Source of the DNA: Limnobacter sp. SAORIC-580 | Lineage (GTDB): Bacteria; Pseudomonadota; Gammaproteobacteria; Burkholderiales; Burkholderiaceae_B | Assembly: GCF_013004065.1 (NCBI RefSeq) | Contig: NZ_CP053084.1 | Location: 1,612,001 to 1,676,000 of the forward strand | Direction: 5' to 3' | Length of the DNA stretch: 64,000 nucleotides | In this document: positions 1-9,263 of the stretch, piece after piece | Position numbering within the stretch: the first letter of the stretch is position 1 | Layout: each line of letters opens with the position of its first letter | Translations under genes and position numbers: made by a program | Notes under the pieces: generated by a model | Databases searched by the model: none | Told to the model about the DNA's origin: nothing | The model's input: the letters and a program-made list of their open reading frames with translations, nothing else

Positions 1-1
1 T

Positions 2-1513
<1,512 letters not shown>

Positions 1514-1548
1514 ACCAGAGACACGAAAACAGCGACAGAGGAGCTTTT

Positions 1549-2202
1549 ATGTTTTGCGACATCAGACTGACAGCACGTTGCGCACGTGCTTCCTTAACAA
1601 TCCTGCTGGCGAGTACTGCAGCATTTGGCTTGTCAAACAATGCGCTGGCGGCTTATGACTTTTCAAAGCTGGGAACAGCGATCGAGACATTGTCGCCGGA
1701 GACCGTCGATGACTGGGAAAAGAAAGCCAAGGCTGGCGATGCCATGGCGCAGAACATCATGGGTCTCGCCTACAAATGCGGCATGGGCGTGAAGCAAGAC
1801 CACGCGGCGTCCATCAAGTGGTTCCACAGGGCGGCCGAGCAGGGTGAAGCTGATGCGCAGTTCAACCTGGGGCGCCTCTACGGAAGCGAAGTCGACGGTA
1901 TGTATAAGAATGGGCGTGCGGCTCCTGCCAACGATGCACAAGCGTTCAAGTGGTATCGCCTCTCTGCCGAGCAAGGGCATACTCAGGCGCAAGTCAGGCT
2001 GGCTCAGCTGTTTGTAAAGGGGGGCGGTGAGGTCGCGCGCGACCAAGTTCAGGCCTACAAGTGGATGAGTCTGGCAGCAGCGTCGGGAGAACCGACGGCA
2101 GCAAAAGCCATTGCCGACTATGCGGGTCGAATGAAACCCGAACAGGTACAGCAAGCGCAATTGATGGCCCAGGACTGGAAACGCCGGCAAAGCGCAAGAT
2201 GA
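1549..2202 (+). CDS. Sel1-repeat (TPR-like) periplasmic protein of the mer operon
   Basis: 217-residue protein with a signal peptide (hydrophobic core ILLASTAAFGL, cleavage after ALA) followed by about three Sel1-like repeats of roughly 36 residues, with the typical A-x-W-F/Y-x-x-A-A-E-Q-G pattern. The ATG at 1549 is chosen because AGAGGAG lies 6-12 bases upstream and it places the signal peptide at the N terminus; a longer frame from 1498 overlaps merA and lacks these features. Sel1 repeats are protein-protein scaffolds. It starts 36 bases after merA, so it is probably cotranscribed, but it is not a core mer gene and its role in mercury resistance is unknown. Confidence 0.8.
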   Translation: MFCDIRLTARCARASLTILLASTAAFGLSNNALAAYDFSKLGTAIETLSPETVDDWEKKAKAGDAMAQNIMGLAYKCGMGVKQDHAASIKWFHRAAEQGEADAQFNLGRLYGSEVDGMYKNGRAAPANDAQAFKWYRLSAEQGHTQAQVRLAQLFVKGGGEVARDQVQAYKWMSLAAASGEPTAAKAIADYAGRMKPEQVQQAQLMAQDWKRRQSAR

Positions 2203-2286
2203 CTTGCTGCCTTGGGATGCGCGGCATGTAACCGCCAAGTGTGTGGTGATGCCGCGTAACTGTTGTTTGGATGTCGGAGGTCAAAC

Positions 2287-2607
2287 ATGGACAAGACTAT
2301 TTATTCCAAAAAGATTGCTGAAAGCCTCTCATCTGGCAATCATCCAGAGGAGTTCGCAACCCTTATTGTTACGCTCCTTCGTCAGCTTGTGCTGGGAAGG
2401 CCTGTTTCACTCGTAGCGCTCGACGCCGCGCTCGGTTGGCCTGCGCAGAGAGTTGCAACCGTACTTAAGCAGGCGCCCGGTACCGAATATGACGAACAGG
2501 GCAATATCCTTGGCCTTGGTCTAACACTTCGCGAAACCCCTCACGTTTTTGAGGTGGAGGGGCGCCGCTTAAGGGTTGGTGTTAATTCGCCGCCAACCCG
2601 TGCATAA
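2287..2607 (+). pseudogene. merB: Organomercurial lyase MerB, truncated after the N-terminal domain
   Basis: The 106-residue product matches the N-terminal winged-helix region of MerB: GRPVSLVALDAALGWPAQRV, then TEYDEQGN, LTLRET and VFEVEGRRL. Homology stops there and the last residues (VGVNSPPTRA) are unrelated. Full MerB is about 210 residues, and its catalytic Cys96, Asp99 and Cys159 come after this point, so the fragment cannot cleave C-Hg bonds. GGAGG at 2275-2279 supports the ATG at 2287. The break coincides with the change from the rightward mer genes to the leftward copper operon, so it probably marks a recombination or deletion junction. Confidence 0.85.
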
Positions 2608-2612
2608 TTAAC
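2573..2612. repeat. Two interleaved inverted repeats at the merB break
   Basis: GGGTTGG (2573-2579) pairs with CCAACCC (2593-2599), and GTTAATT (2581-2587) pairs with AATTAAC (2606-2612). The two dyads overlap, so only one can form at a time. They lie between the truncated merB and the patatin stop codon at 2616. They could act as a weak terminator for the leftward copper operon or be the scar of a mobile-element end. No T-run follows on either strand. Confidence 0.5.
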
Positions 2613-2615
2613 AAA

Positions 2616-3608
2616 TCACTTCAGCAGTTTTTCAGCTTTCCGAAGTTTTTCTTTGGCTTCCAAATAACCTGTTTTAAATACCCAATGACGATCATTCAAA
2701 CCCAGTTGACCAACATTGGTTAACTGAGGGGCGATGATCATTGTCGCCTGTAACATCTCCAGTTCTTTGATTCTAAAACTCGATATCAAAAAGGTTTGAA
2801 ACATCAAATCGGTAAGCGTAGAGACCTCAGCAAGCTCGGGGGGATACACCACGTCTACGGCAAGAATTGGAAGATCACTCAAGCGTTTTGCCGGAACTAT
2901 CGGCAGTGGAGAACTGGCCTGACCATCGATGTAAAGACGGCCATTAATGGAAGGTGGCGTGAAGATACCTGGAATTGTTGAAGATGCCCGCACTGCCTGG
3001 GCGACATCACCTGCATTAAAGACCACGGGACGACCTGTTTGGAGGTCTGTGGCCACTATGGCAATTGGTTTCGGGAGATCTTCAAATGTTTGAATGCCGA
3101 AATCCCTGCGCAATTGCCGTTCAAGAAACTGACCCGAAAAAACTCCAGCCTCGCCCTTTAAAACTGGCTGTCCCAGATTCGGTAACACGGGTACAAACAG
3201 ATCACTGTTATTTAGTGATTCTGCACGTTGCATCATTTGATCGGCTGTATAGCCCAAGCCCCAGTACGCAGCCACGACAGCACCCGCACTGGTGCCAATC
3301 ACCATTCGGGGCTCAAGCCCCAATTCCTCCAGGGCTTTAAGAACTCCGATGTGGGCAAAGCCACGAACCCCTCCACCGGAGAGAACCAAAATAAAGCCCT
3401 CCTCCATTTTCTGTGTGCGGGTAGCACGCTCGGCGCTAAACCAAGGTTCCTTCTTTACTGTAACCGTTGGTTTGTGACTTTCCGGATGAACAAAATTTCC
3501 GACTGTTTGACAGGCGCAAAGCACCATTGCGGAACCCAGCAAACTCAACATCAATCCCAATTTACCCACAATGACCGATCCATTGGGAAATCCAGGTTTA
3601 CTTTGCAA
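2616..3608 (-). CDS. Patatin-like phospholipase, lipoprotein (RssA-like)
   Basis: 330-residue patatin-family serine hydrolase. Visible signatures are the oxyanion loop GGGVRG, the nucleophile elbow GTSAG, and the DGQ motif carrying the catalytic Asp; together they form the Ser-Asp dyad that hydrolyses acyl esters of lipids. The N terminus has a hydrophobic segment ending LCAC (Cys33), a plausible lipobox, so membrane anchoring is likely. The start codon is TTG at 3608, supported by AGGAG 9 bases upstream. It is the last gene of the leftward copper operon, 15 bases after the CusF-like gene; a link to copper is only suggested by position. Confidence 0.85.
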   Translation of the reverse strand: MQSKPGFPNGSVIVGKLGLMLSLLGSAMVLCACQTVGNFVHPESHKPTVTVKKEPWFSAERATRTQKMEEGFILVLSGGGVRGFAHIGVLKALEELGLEPRMVIGTSAGAVVAAYWGLGYTADQMMQRAESLNNSDLFVPVLPNLGQPVLKGEAGVFSGQFLERQLRRDFGIQTFEDLPKPIAIVATDLQTGRPVVFNAGDVAQAVRASSTIPGIFTPPSINGRLYIDGQASSPLPIVPAKRLSDLPILAVDVVYPPELAEVSTLTDLMFQTFLISSFRIKELEMLQATMIIAPQLTNVGQLGLNDRHWVFKTGYLEAKEKLRKAEKLLK

Positions 3609-3623
3609 TGGTGCTTCTCCTGA

Positions 3624-3986
3624 TTACTGTTTCTTCTCGATGTGGGTGATGTTCATGTTTTGATCCACAGCAAAGAGAACATTGTCGCCCTTATTCAGGC
3701 CTTCCAGTTGCGCCGCCTCTTTGGCCGAGAAAACCATAGTCATAGGTGGCATTTGAAGGTTCTTGATTTCGCCATGCTTCAAGGTGACCTTACCAGTCTT
3801 CGGATCAATTTTTTTCACCTCGCCCTGCGTCATTTCCATGGTCTCGGACTGCTTCATCTGCATACCTTCCATGGACTTTTGCTCACCGGCTTTACTTGAA
3901 TGGGAACCGTGATCTCCTCCGGCAAAGACCGAAGTCGAAATTGACAGCGCAACGATTGAAGCAAGTTTGATTAAATGGGTTTTCAT
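3624..3986 (-). CDS. CusF-like periplasmic copper-binding protein
   Basis: 120-residue exported protein: signal peptide (cleavage after VFA), a His/Met-rich linker (GGDHGSH, MEGMQM, METM-like residues), then a CusF-type OB-fold domain. In the motif KHGEI...QMPPMTMVF the His and the last two Met align with the Cu(I) ligands of E. coli CusF (His36, Met47, Met49), while the Trp44 that caps the copper there is replaced by Met. CusF proteins deliver Cu(I)/Ag(I) to CusCBA pumps; no CusA or CusB is visible here, so it may act as a metal buffer or serve a pump encoded elsewhere. It lies 40 bases after the DUF411 gene. Confidence 0.85.
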   Translation of the reverse strand: MKTHLIKLASIVALSISTSVFAGGDHGSHSSKAGEQKSMEGMQMKQSETMEMTQGEVKKIDPKTGKVTLKHGEIKNLQMPPMTMVFSAKEAAQLEGLNKGDNVLFAVDQNMNITHIEKKQ

Positions 3987-4026
3987 GATTTTTTTCCTTT
4001 CAGTTTTTGTTAAGTCGGGTGTTTTT

Positions 4027-4557
4027 TCAAAATTGATCTTGATAGGTTTTCACTTCCGCATAAACAGAAGCGCTCCCATCCTTCTTCAGGAGTAATACCT
4101 GATACGGCATGAATTTGTTGCCATATTCCATGCCAGGAGAGCCAACTGGCATCGCTGGAACGGACAGGCCAAGTGAATCCTCGGGTGTTTCGTTCAGAAA
4201 TTCCCTTATGTACTTGGCTGGAACATGGCCTTCAAACACAAAGCCATTCGCCGATACTCCTGTGTGACAGGATTGGTAATTGTTTTCGATACCGAACTGC
4301 GCCTTAATGCTGTCTAGGTCTTCGTGATTCGAATACTTCACGGAAAACCCCGATTTTTCCAAGTGTTTAATCCATTCGCCGCAGCAACCGCAGGTCGCTG
4401 TTTTGTGTACATGAATGGGTAAAACTTGATTGGCATCAGATTCTGTTGCAGCCACTGAGACTTTCTCAACAGTTGAGAAAGTCTCAGGTTTGATGGCAGC
4501 AAAAACACCCAATGCCAAAATTGCAGTTGCAATACCAACAAAAGCAATTCGCTTCAC
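4027..4557 (-). CDS. DUF411 metal-binding protein
   Basis: 176-residue DUF411 protein. An N-terminal hydrophobic segment (residues 4-22) would export or anchor it. The family core follows: THKT-like entry, then Cys56-Gly-Cys58-Cys59-Gly-Glu-Trp, and later a SCHTG motif (Cys near residue 98) and a GHVPAKYI segment. The CxCC plus the downstream Cys are presumed metal ligands. DUF411 genes are common in copper and silver resistance clusters but the biochemical role is not settled. It overlaps the cupredoxin stop codon by four bases, indicating translational coupling. Confidence 0.85.
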   Translation of the reverse strand: MKRIAFVGIATAILALGVFAAIKPETFSTVEKVSVAATESDANQVLPIHVHKTATCGCCGEWIKHLEKSGFSVKYSNHEDLDSIKAQFGIENNYQSCHTGVSANGFVFEGHVPAKYIREFLNETPEDSLGLSVPAMPVGSPGMEYGNKFMPYQVLLLKKDGSASVYAEVKTYQDQF

Positions 4558-5081
4558 TTTTCAGCTCCAGAGGATTTGGCTACGCGCAGTGGTCCGCGCA
4601 TACCTGCATCAAAGTGGCCTGCAATCAAGCAGGCAAACTCAAACTCGCCACTTCGGTTGAAAGTCCACACCATCTCAGTGGTTTTGCCCGGAGCCACATG
4701 TGCCATATAGGGCTCTTCATGCTCCATGTTTGGAAACTTCTTCATTAAGTCTGCATGCTCCAGGTTCTTGTCTTTTGTCCCCAGAACAAACTCATGCATC
4801 AGTTTTCCCTCATTCTTGACAACAAACTTCACAGTTTCACCTTCCTTGAACTGCAACGAGGATGGCTCAAAGCGCATGCTGTCGGACATTACGACTTTGA
4901 CAGTGCGGTCTATCTTGGTCGGAGTGCCGGCAATGCCCCAGTCGGTTTGCTCAAAAACTGGTTGTGCATTGGAAGCTGACTTTTTGTGCTCTTGAGTACC
5001 GTGCGCCAATACGGCCACGGGCAATAAAAGCCCAGCACCAAGCAGCAGCGATAGAGAATGATTTGCGAACGATTTTTTCAT
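4554..5081 (-). CDS. Periplasmic cupredoxin (plastocyanin/azurin-like)
   Basis: 175-residue exported protein: signal peptide ending VLAHG, then one cupredoxin domain. The type-1 copper ligand set is readable: His96 (LMHEFVLG), Cys151 and His156 (CLIAGHF) and Met161. Acidic and His/Met residues between 108 and 128 could bind additional copper. It lies 10 bases downstream of the multicopper oxidase gene and is translationally coupled to the DUF411 gene, so it likely buffers periplasmic copper or exchanges electrons with the oxidase. Confidence 0.88.
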   Translation of the reverse strand: MKKSFANHSLSLLLGAGLLLPVAVLAHGTQEHKKSASNAQPVFEQTDWGIAGTPTKIDRTVKVVMSDSMRFEPSSLQFKEGETVKFVVKNEGKLMHEFVLGTKDKNLEHADLMKKFPNMEHEEPYMAHVAPGKTTEMVWTFNRSGEFEFACLIAGHFDAGMRGPLRVAKSSGAEK

Positions 5082-5091
5082 GGTTGACTCC

Positions 5092-6507
5092 TTAGTGGCC
5101 CGAATGGCCTTGAGGTTTTCTGACCTTCAACTCGATTGTTTCCTGAGGTCGATTACTGGATTTCATGGCGGGCTTTCCCGCCTTGTCGGATGTTACGGGC
5201 TTGGGCATGTCTGGGCCTTCGTATTCAAAAGCCACGGTTTTGCTAGGATGTTTGTACCAACCGGGGTCTGAATAATCCCCAGGCTTTTGGTCTTTGCGCA
5301 CTTTCAACATACTGAACATGCCGCCCATTTCCACTGAGCCAAACGGGCCATCGCCTGTCATCATGGGGATGGTGTTATCTGGAATCGGCATCGTCATCTC
5401 AGTCATATCGGCCATACCCCGTTCACCCATCACCATGTATTCGGGAACGAGCCCTCGGGCTTTTTTCGTTATTCCCCGGTGATCCACGCCGATCATGGTG
5501 GGAAGGTCGTGTCCCATCGCGTTCATCGTGTGGTGGCTTTTGTGGCAATGAAAGGCCCAGTCGCCTTCCTCATTGGCTAGAAAATCAATCTGCCGCATTT
5601 GCCCAACGGCGATGTCGGTAGTCACTTCGGGCCAACGGCTGCCTTTGGGTGTTGGGCCGCCGTCGGTGCCGCTCACCTCGAATTCATGGCCGTGCAGATG
5701 AATGGGGTGATTGGTCATGGTCAAGTTACCAATTCGTATCCGAACCTTGTCGTTTTTTCGAACACACAAGGGCGAAATTCCGGGAAACACGCGGCTGTTC
5801 CACGTCCACAAATTAAAATCGAGCATCGTCATGATCTTTGGTGTGTACGCACCAGGATCAATGTCGTAGGCATTCAGCAGAAAACAGAAATCTCGGTCCA
5901 CGTTATCAATCAAGGGATGTTTGTTTTTGGGGTGAGTCACCCAAAAACCCATCATGCCCATGGCCATTTGCACCATCTCATCGGCATGCGGGTGGTACAT
6001 GAAGGTACCGGGACGCTTGGCCTCGAACTCATACACAAAGGTTTTGCCGGAAGGAATGGCCGGCTGGTTCAGGCCTGCAACACCGTCCATGCCATTGGGC
6101 AGGCGCTGGCCATGCCAGTGCACGCTGGTGTGCTCGGGTAGTTTGTTCGTCACAAAAATACGCACGCGATCACCTTCCACCACTTCAATGGTGGGGCCTG
6201 GGCTTTGTCCGTTGTAGCCCCAAAGGTGAGCGACCATACCTGGTGCCATCTCACGCACCACGGGTTCCGCCACAAGGTGGAACTCCTTCACGCCATTGTT
6301 CATGCGCCAAGGCAAGGTCCAACCATTCAAGGTGACCACTGGGTTATAGGGGCGCCCAGTGTTGGGGGTCAAAGGGTCCATGGTGTCCGGCGAGGTTTGA
6401 ATGACGGGCTCGGGCAGCGCGGCCATGGCCACTTTGCTGACACTGGCTGCCGCCACTGCGCCACCGGCCATGCCGGCAAACTTGAAAAAATCTCTTCTGG
6501 AATTCAT
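5092..6507 (-). CDS. Tat-exported multicopper oxidase (CopA/CueO type)
   Basis: 471-residue oxidase, probably detoxifying Cu(I) by oxidation in the periplasm. The start at 6507 gives a twin-arginine signal (SRRDFFK, then a GGAVAAAS hydrophobic core) and has GGAGT upstream; the longer frame to 6567 would bury the Tat motif. All four copper motifs are visible: HWHG, HPHAD, NHPIHLHGHE and HCHKSHH, which hold the T1 site and the trinuclear cluster. After these comes a Met-rich stretch (repeated M-G, T-E-M-T-M and M-M-T-G groups) resembling the CueO methionine-rich insert that binds Cu(I). The tail is basic and ends GHSGH. Confidence 0.94.
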   Translation of the reverse strand: MNSRRDFFKFAGMAGGAVAAASVSKVAMAALPEPVIQTSPDTMDPLTPNTGRPYNPVVTLNGWTLPWRMNNGVKEFHLVAEPVVREMAPGMVAHLWGYNGQSPGPTIEVVEGDRVRIFVTNKLPEHTSVHWHGQRLPNGMDGVAGLNQPAIPSGKTFVYEFEAKRPGTFMYHPHADEMVQMAMGMMGFWVTHPKNKHPLIDNVDRDFCFLLNAYDIDPGAYTPKIMTMLDFNLWTWNSRVFPGISPLCVRKNDKVRIRIGNLTMTNHPIHLHGHEFEVSGTDGGPTPKGSRWPEVTTDIAVGQMRQIDFLANEEGDWAFHCHKSHHTMNAMGHDLPTMIGVDHRGITKKARGLVPEYMVMGERGMADMTEMTMPIPDNTIPMMTGDGPFGSVEMGGMFSMLKVRKDQKPGDYSDPGWYKHPSKTVAFEYEGPDMPKPVTSDKAGKPAMKSSNRPQETIELKVRKPQGHSGH

Positions 6508-6526
6508 TGCTCTTACTCCAAATTTC

Positions 6527-7945
6527 TTAATGACCAGCAGCAGCTTCAGCCGCTGGGCTCTGGGCACCCATGGAAAGCTTCACATTGCTTGGACTGCCAA
6601 TCAATGCAGCATCCAAGGCCAGTTGAGCTCGCAGAAAGTTCGCCGATGCATCAATGGATGATTCAATCGACCGAACCTGATTGCGACTGTCGGCCAGCAG
6701 TTCGAAAGTACCAATCAACATGCCGTTGTAACGCAATGTGTTTTGCTCGGCCAAGGTATCGAGCATGGGAACCACCTCGGTTTGGTAGTGCTTGGCAATG
6801 TCATAAGCTGTGCGGTAATTGGTGTAACTTTCCCGCAGGTTTGAATCAACATTCCTCATGACCGCCTCAAGCGTGTTGGCCTTGGCCAGTAACTCGGCAG
6901 AAAACGCGTCACGCCGCAAGCCACCCCAATCGAACAGGGGCAATCGAATGTCCAGTTCATATCCCTTTGGGTTGGTTTTGGAGCCGGAGTCTCTGTCAAA
7001 TACAGAATCGCGGCGAATCCCAGCCTCAATGTCTACAAAGGAGCTCACGGTTTCAGCACCAGACACTTTCAGCGCCGCGTCGTAAGCTTGCTTGGCCATT
7101 TGAACATCCAGCCGCGAGGTGGCCTGTTTGGACACTTCTTCAGGCTTTTTCACAGTAGCGGGCAAGTCTGGCAAGCGATCTGGAAGTTTTAGCTCCTCAA
7201 ATTGCTGTGCGTCCAGCCCAAGCACGCGAACCAGTTTTTCCCGGGTAGATGTAGCCTCCTGACGTGCCATGGCCAAGCCAAGCGCAGCATCGGAATAAAA
7301 CATTTGCTGACGAATGCGTTGAATAATCGTGAAGTTACCCACTTCTTCCATGCGTTTGGCCAATTCAGCACTGGCTTGAGCATTCTCGAATACTTGCTCC
7401 GCATATTGCTGTTTTTGCAAAGCGACCACTGCATCGACCCAAGCTGAGCGCGCTTGAGCCACTTGCCCAATTACATCGCCAGCCAACTGCAGTTGAGCTC
7501 GCTCAATTCGAAAAGTTGCAGCCTGTTGACGCCAGGGAAGCGTGACCAGATCGAGCAAACCAAAACTGAACAATCGTCCAATTTCAAGTTCATCCCCAAC
7601 TGTTATTCGTTCGAAATTGAAAATTGGATTGGGAATTCGACCCGATTGGGCAGCCAACGCAGACTCGCTATAGCCCCGAGCCAGCAAAGCCTGGAATTCA
7701 GGACTGTTCACTAACATCAGTTCAACTGTCGAATTCAAGTTCAGTGGTTTTTTCAACAGCGCATCTGCCTGCCCTCGCAGCTGCTTGCGCTGCTCATCAT
7801 TCAGAGCAAGAACCACTTTCTTGTCGGTCATGGACGCTGTGGTTTCATTCAGCTTGGCCATGGATTGATCCATGTTGACAGTGGCGCAACCAGTCAAACC
7901 TGCAATCGCCAAGGCCATTGCCGTGTATCTCAAGGTTTTCATCAA
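6527..7945 (-). CDS. Outer-membrane efflux lipoprotein (TolC/CusC family)
   Basis: 472-residue outer-membrane factor. The signal peptide ends in a lipobox (LTGC, Cys20), and the body has the long helical, Gln/Ala-rich architecture of OEP proteins with two internally similar halves; IRLPLFDWGG marks the second beta-strand hairpin. Such channels normally pair with an RND or ABC pump plus an adaptor. None is encoded in this operon, which is unusual; the gene occurs next to the multicopper oxidase with a 19-base gap. It may therefore work with a chromosomal pump or serve a non-efflux purpose. Its start overlaps the end of the next upstream gene by four bases. Confidence 0.88.
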   Translation of the reverse strand: MMKTLRYTAMALAIAGLTGCATVNMDQSMAKLNETTASMTDKKVVLALNDEQRKQLRGQADALLKKPLNLNSTVELMLVNSPEFQALLARGYSESALAAQSGRIPNPIFNFERITVGDELEIGRLFSFGLLDLVTLPWRQQAATFRIERAQLQLAGDVIGQVAQARSAWVDAVVALQKQQYAEQVFENAQASAELAKRMEEVGNFTIIQRIRQQMFYSDAALGLAMARQEATSTREKLVRVLGLDAQQFEELKLPDRLPDLPATVKKPEEVSKQATSRLDVQMAKQAYDAALKVSGAETVSSFVDIEAGIRRDSVFDRDSGSKTNPKGYELDIRLPLFDWGGLRRDAFSAELLAKANTLEAVMRNVDSNLRESYTNYRTAYDIAKHYQTEVVPMLDTLAEQNTLRYNGMLIGTFELLADSRNQVRSIESSIDASANFLRAQLALDAALIGSPSNVKLSMGAQSPAAEAAAGH

Positions 7946-8268
7946 TGCCCCCCTTGGTGAGCTTCACCGGGGTTCATGGGCTTTTTCATCTTGCTCATGT
8001 CATGCCCCATGCCGCTATCCTGCATGGGTTGCTGGTCTTCACCATCTTTCAGGTAAGGCTCACGGGCGTAATATTGCCAGCCACCAATTTTCTCTACATT
8101 CTGATTGGCCCCCACCCAATCACGGTCGCCTTCTTTGGGCTTCCATGCTGAGTAGTTCTCAAAAGCTGATTGATATTCAATCTGCAAACCTTCCGACTGG
8201 GCGTTTGCAAATCCTGTGCTTGCTGCGAGAATTGAACCCGCTAACAACAACTGCATAACCGTACGCAT
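7942..8268 (-). CDS. Small periplasmic protein of the copper operon, unknown family
   Basis: 108-residue protein that I do not recognise. It has a clear signal peptide (cleavage after ANA) and a mature region of about 85 residues: an aromatic-rich part (YSAW, DWVGANQNV, GGWQYYAREPY) followed by a Met/His-rich tail (QPMQDSGMGHDMSKMKK, ending EAHQGGH). The tail resembles Cu(I)-binding sequences and suggests a copper-loaded partner for the efflux lipoprotein, whose start codon it overlaps by four bases. The function is inferred from composition and context only. Confidence 0.7.
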   Translation of the reverse strand: MRTVMQLLLAGSILAASTGFANAQSEGLQIEYQSAFENYSAWKPKEGDRDWVGANQNVEKIGGWQYYAREPYLKDGEDQQPMQDSGMGHDMSKMKKPMNPGEAHQGGH

Positions 8269-8321
8269 ACACGTACCTCCACCAAATGAATTGAAATCAT
8301 TAAACGAAATTCAGGATTGGC

Positions 8322-8702
8322 TTAGGCCAGGATGGGCGGTCGGTAAGGCAGCGCCAGGTCGGTACTGGGCAGGATTGAAGAGAAAGGAACGGAGATGAGA
8401 AGGTTGGATTGGATCAAACCAACTTGAACAACTGGAAGGTCGAGCTTGGCTTTGTAAATGGCATCACAACTGCAACAGGGCCTTTCATTGGACTCTTGTT
8501 CGTCCGAAACAGCATGGTGGGCAGTTTGGTCTGACATGTGCTCGATGCAATGCTCGGACGAAAGTGATGAAGGATCCGACTCATCCGAGGTTTGCTTGAA
8601 GGAACCGGTATGACATCCGACCATGACCGCAAACGCCGTACCCTGAAAAATAACAGAGGCGGCGATTACAAACATCAACAGTGATTTGATCACTTTGGTC
8701 AT
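8322..8702 (-). CDS. Cys/His-rich small exported protein (CopL-like organisation)
   Basis: 126-residue protein with an N-terminal hydrophobic segment (residues 7-26) and a mature part rich in candidate metal ligands: GCHTG, EHCIEHMS, TAHHAV and RPCCSCD. The layout (signal, His/Cys cluster, hydrophobic C-terminal patch ending in PYRPPILA) is like short proteins annotated as CopL or DUF2946 that precede copper genes, but I cannot assign the family with confidence. It lies 53 bases before the unknown small protein and 64 bases after the next upstream gene, consistent with one operon. Confidence 0.6.
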   Translation of the reverse strand: MTKVIKSLLMFVIAASVIFQGTAFAVMVGCHTGSFKQTSDESDPSSLSSEHCIEHMSDQTAHHAVSDEQESNERPCCSCDAIYKAKLDLPVVQVGLIQSNLLISVPFSSILPSTDLALPYRPPILA

Positions 8703-8766
8703 GGTTGTGCGGTCTGGTGATTGTTCAAAAGAATAACATCGCTTTCGCAGATGTCAAACCTTGCCT

Positions 8767-9096
8767 TTAGTTCGAATTAGCCAAACGACGCTCTTCTACA
8801 GTTTGGCTTTGCAATTCACGCAACACCTCTTGGCGGGTTTTTCCAGACCTAGAGTTGCCCCAATCACCGTGTGTGGTCCCATCACCGCTGGCTTCAGAAC
8901 CAATAATGTTTGCGCTGTAGCCGCGAAATCCCTTGCTGGCGTGTGACGCAGATTTCGCTGGATCTTTGTATCCCAGATGGGGTTCATACACCGCATCGCC
9001 TTTGCCGGGGTGGAAGGCAGCATCTGCAAGGACCAATGAAGGTGCAGTAATGGCGAAGGTGGTAATCAGAACAGCGGCAATTTTAATATTTTTCAT
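8767..9096 (-). CDS. Small exported protein, DUF4148-like tail
   Basis: 109-residue protein: signal peptide (cleavage after VLA), then a mature region with FHPGKGDAVYEPHLGY and a C-terminal SGKTRQEVLREL segment that is characteristic of DUF4148-type proteins widespread in Burkholderiales. No function is established. As the first leftward gene after the divergent control region facing the two-component genes, it is probably the promoter-proximal gene of the copper operon. The ATG at 9096 has AGGAG 6-10 bases upstream (TCAGGAGATCATC). Confidence 0.65.
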   Translation of the reverse strand: MKNIKIAAVLITTFAITAPSLVLADAAFHPGKGDAVYEPHLGYKDPAKSASHASKGFRGYSANIIGSEASGDGTTHGDWGNSRSGKTRQEVLRELQSQTVEERRLANSN

Positions 9097-9190
9097 GATG
9101 ATCTCCTGATTGATTCGAATTGGAGGGTTGTTTTTCTAGACCCATGCCCTTAGTCTAGTCAGGGGCACCTGTCAGCTACCTTCCCGGTAC

Positions 9191-9206
9191 ATTACAAATA
9201 TGTAAT
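9191..9206. promoter_or_regulatory. CopR/CusR-type dyad between divergent copper genes
   Basis: ATTACA-AATA-TGTAAT is a 16-base dyad with a 4-base spacer, the geometry of CusR/CopR boxes (half-sites TGACA..TGTCA in E. coli). It lies in the 167-base gap between the leftward copper operon and the rightward response regulator gene, so it could serve both. The assignment to the adjacent regulator is an inference. Confidence 0.55.
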
Positions 9207-9263
9207 CTTCACCAAATTCGGGGTGGTTATACTGGGCACCTGCATAACAACCAAAAAAAGTCG

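Noticed and set aside
2573..2612. Integron attC site at the merB break
   Set aside because: Inverted repeats are present but do not match the RYYYAAC/GTTRRRY core pattern, and no integrase or cassette series is seen.
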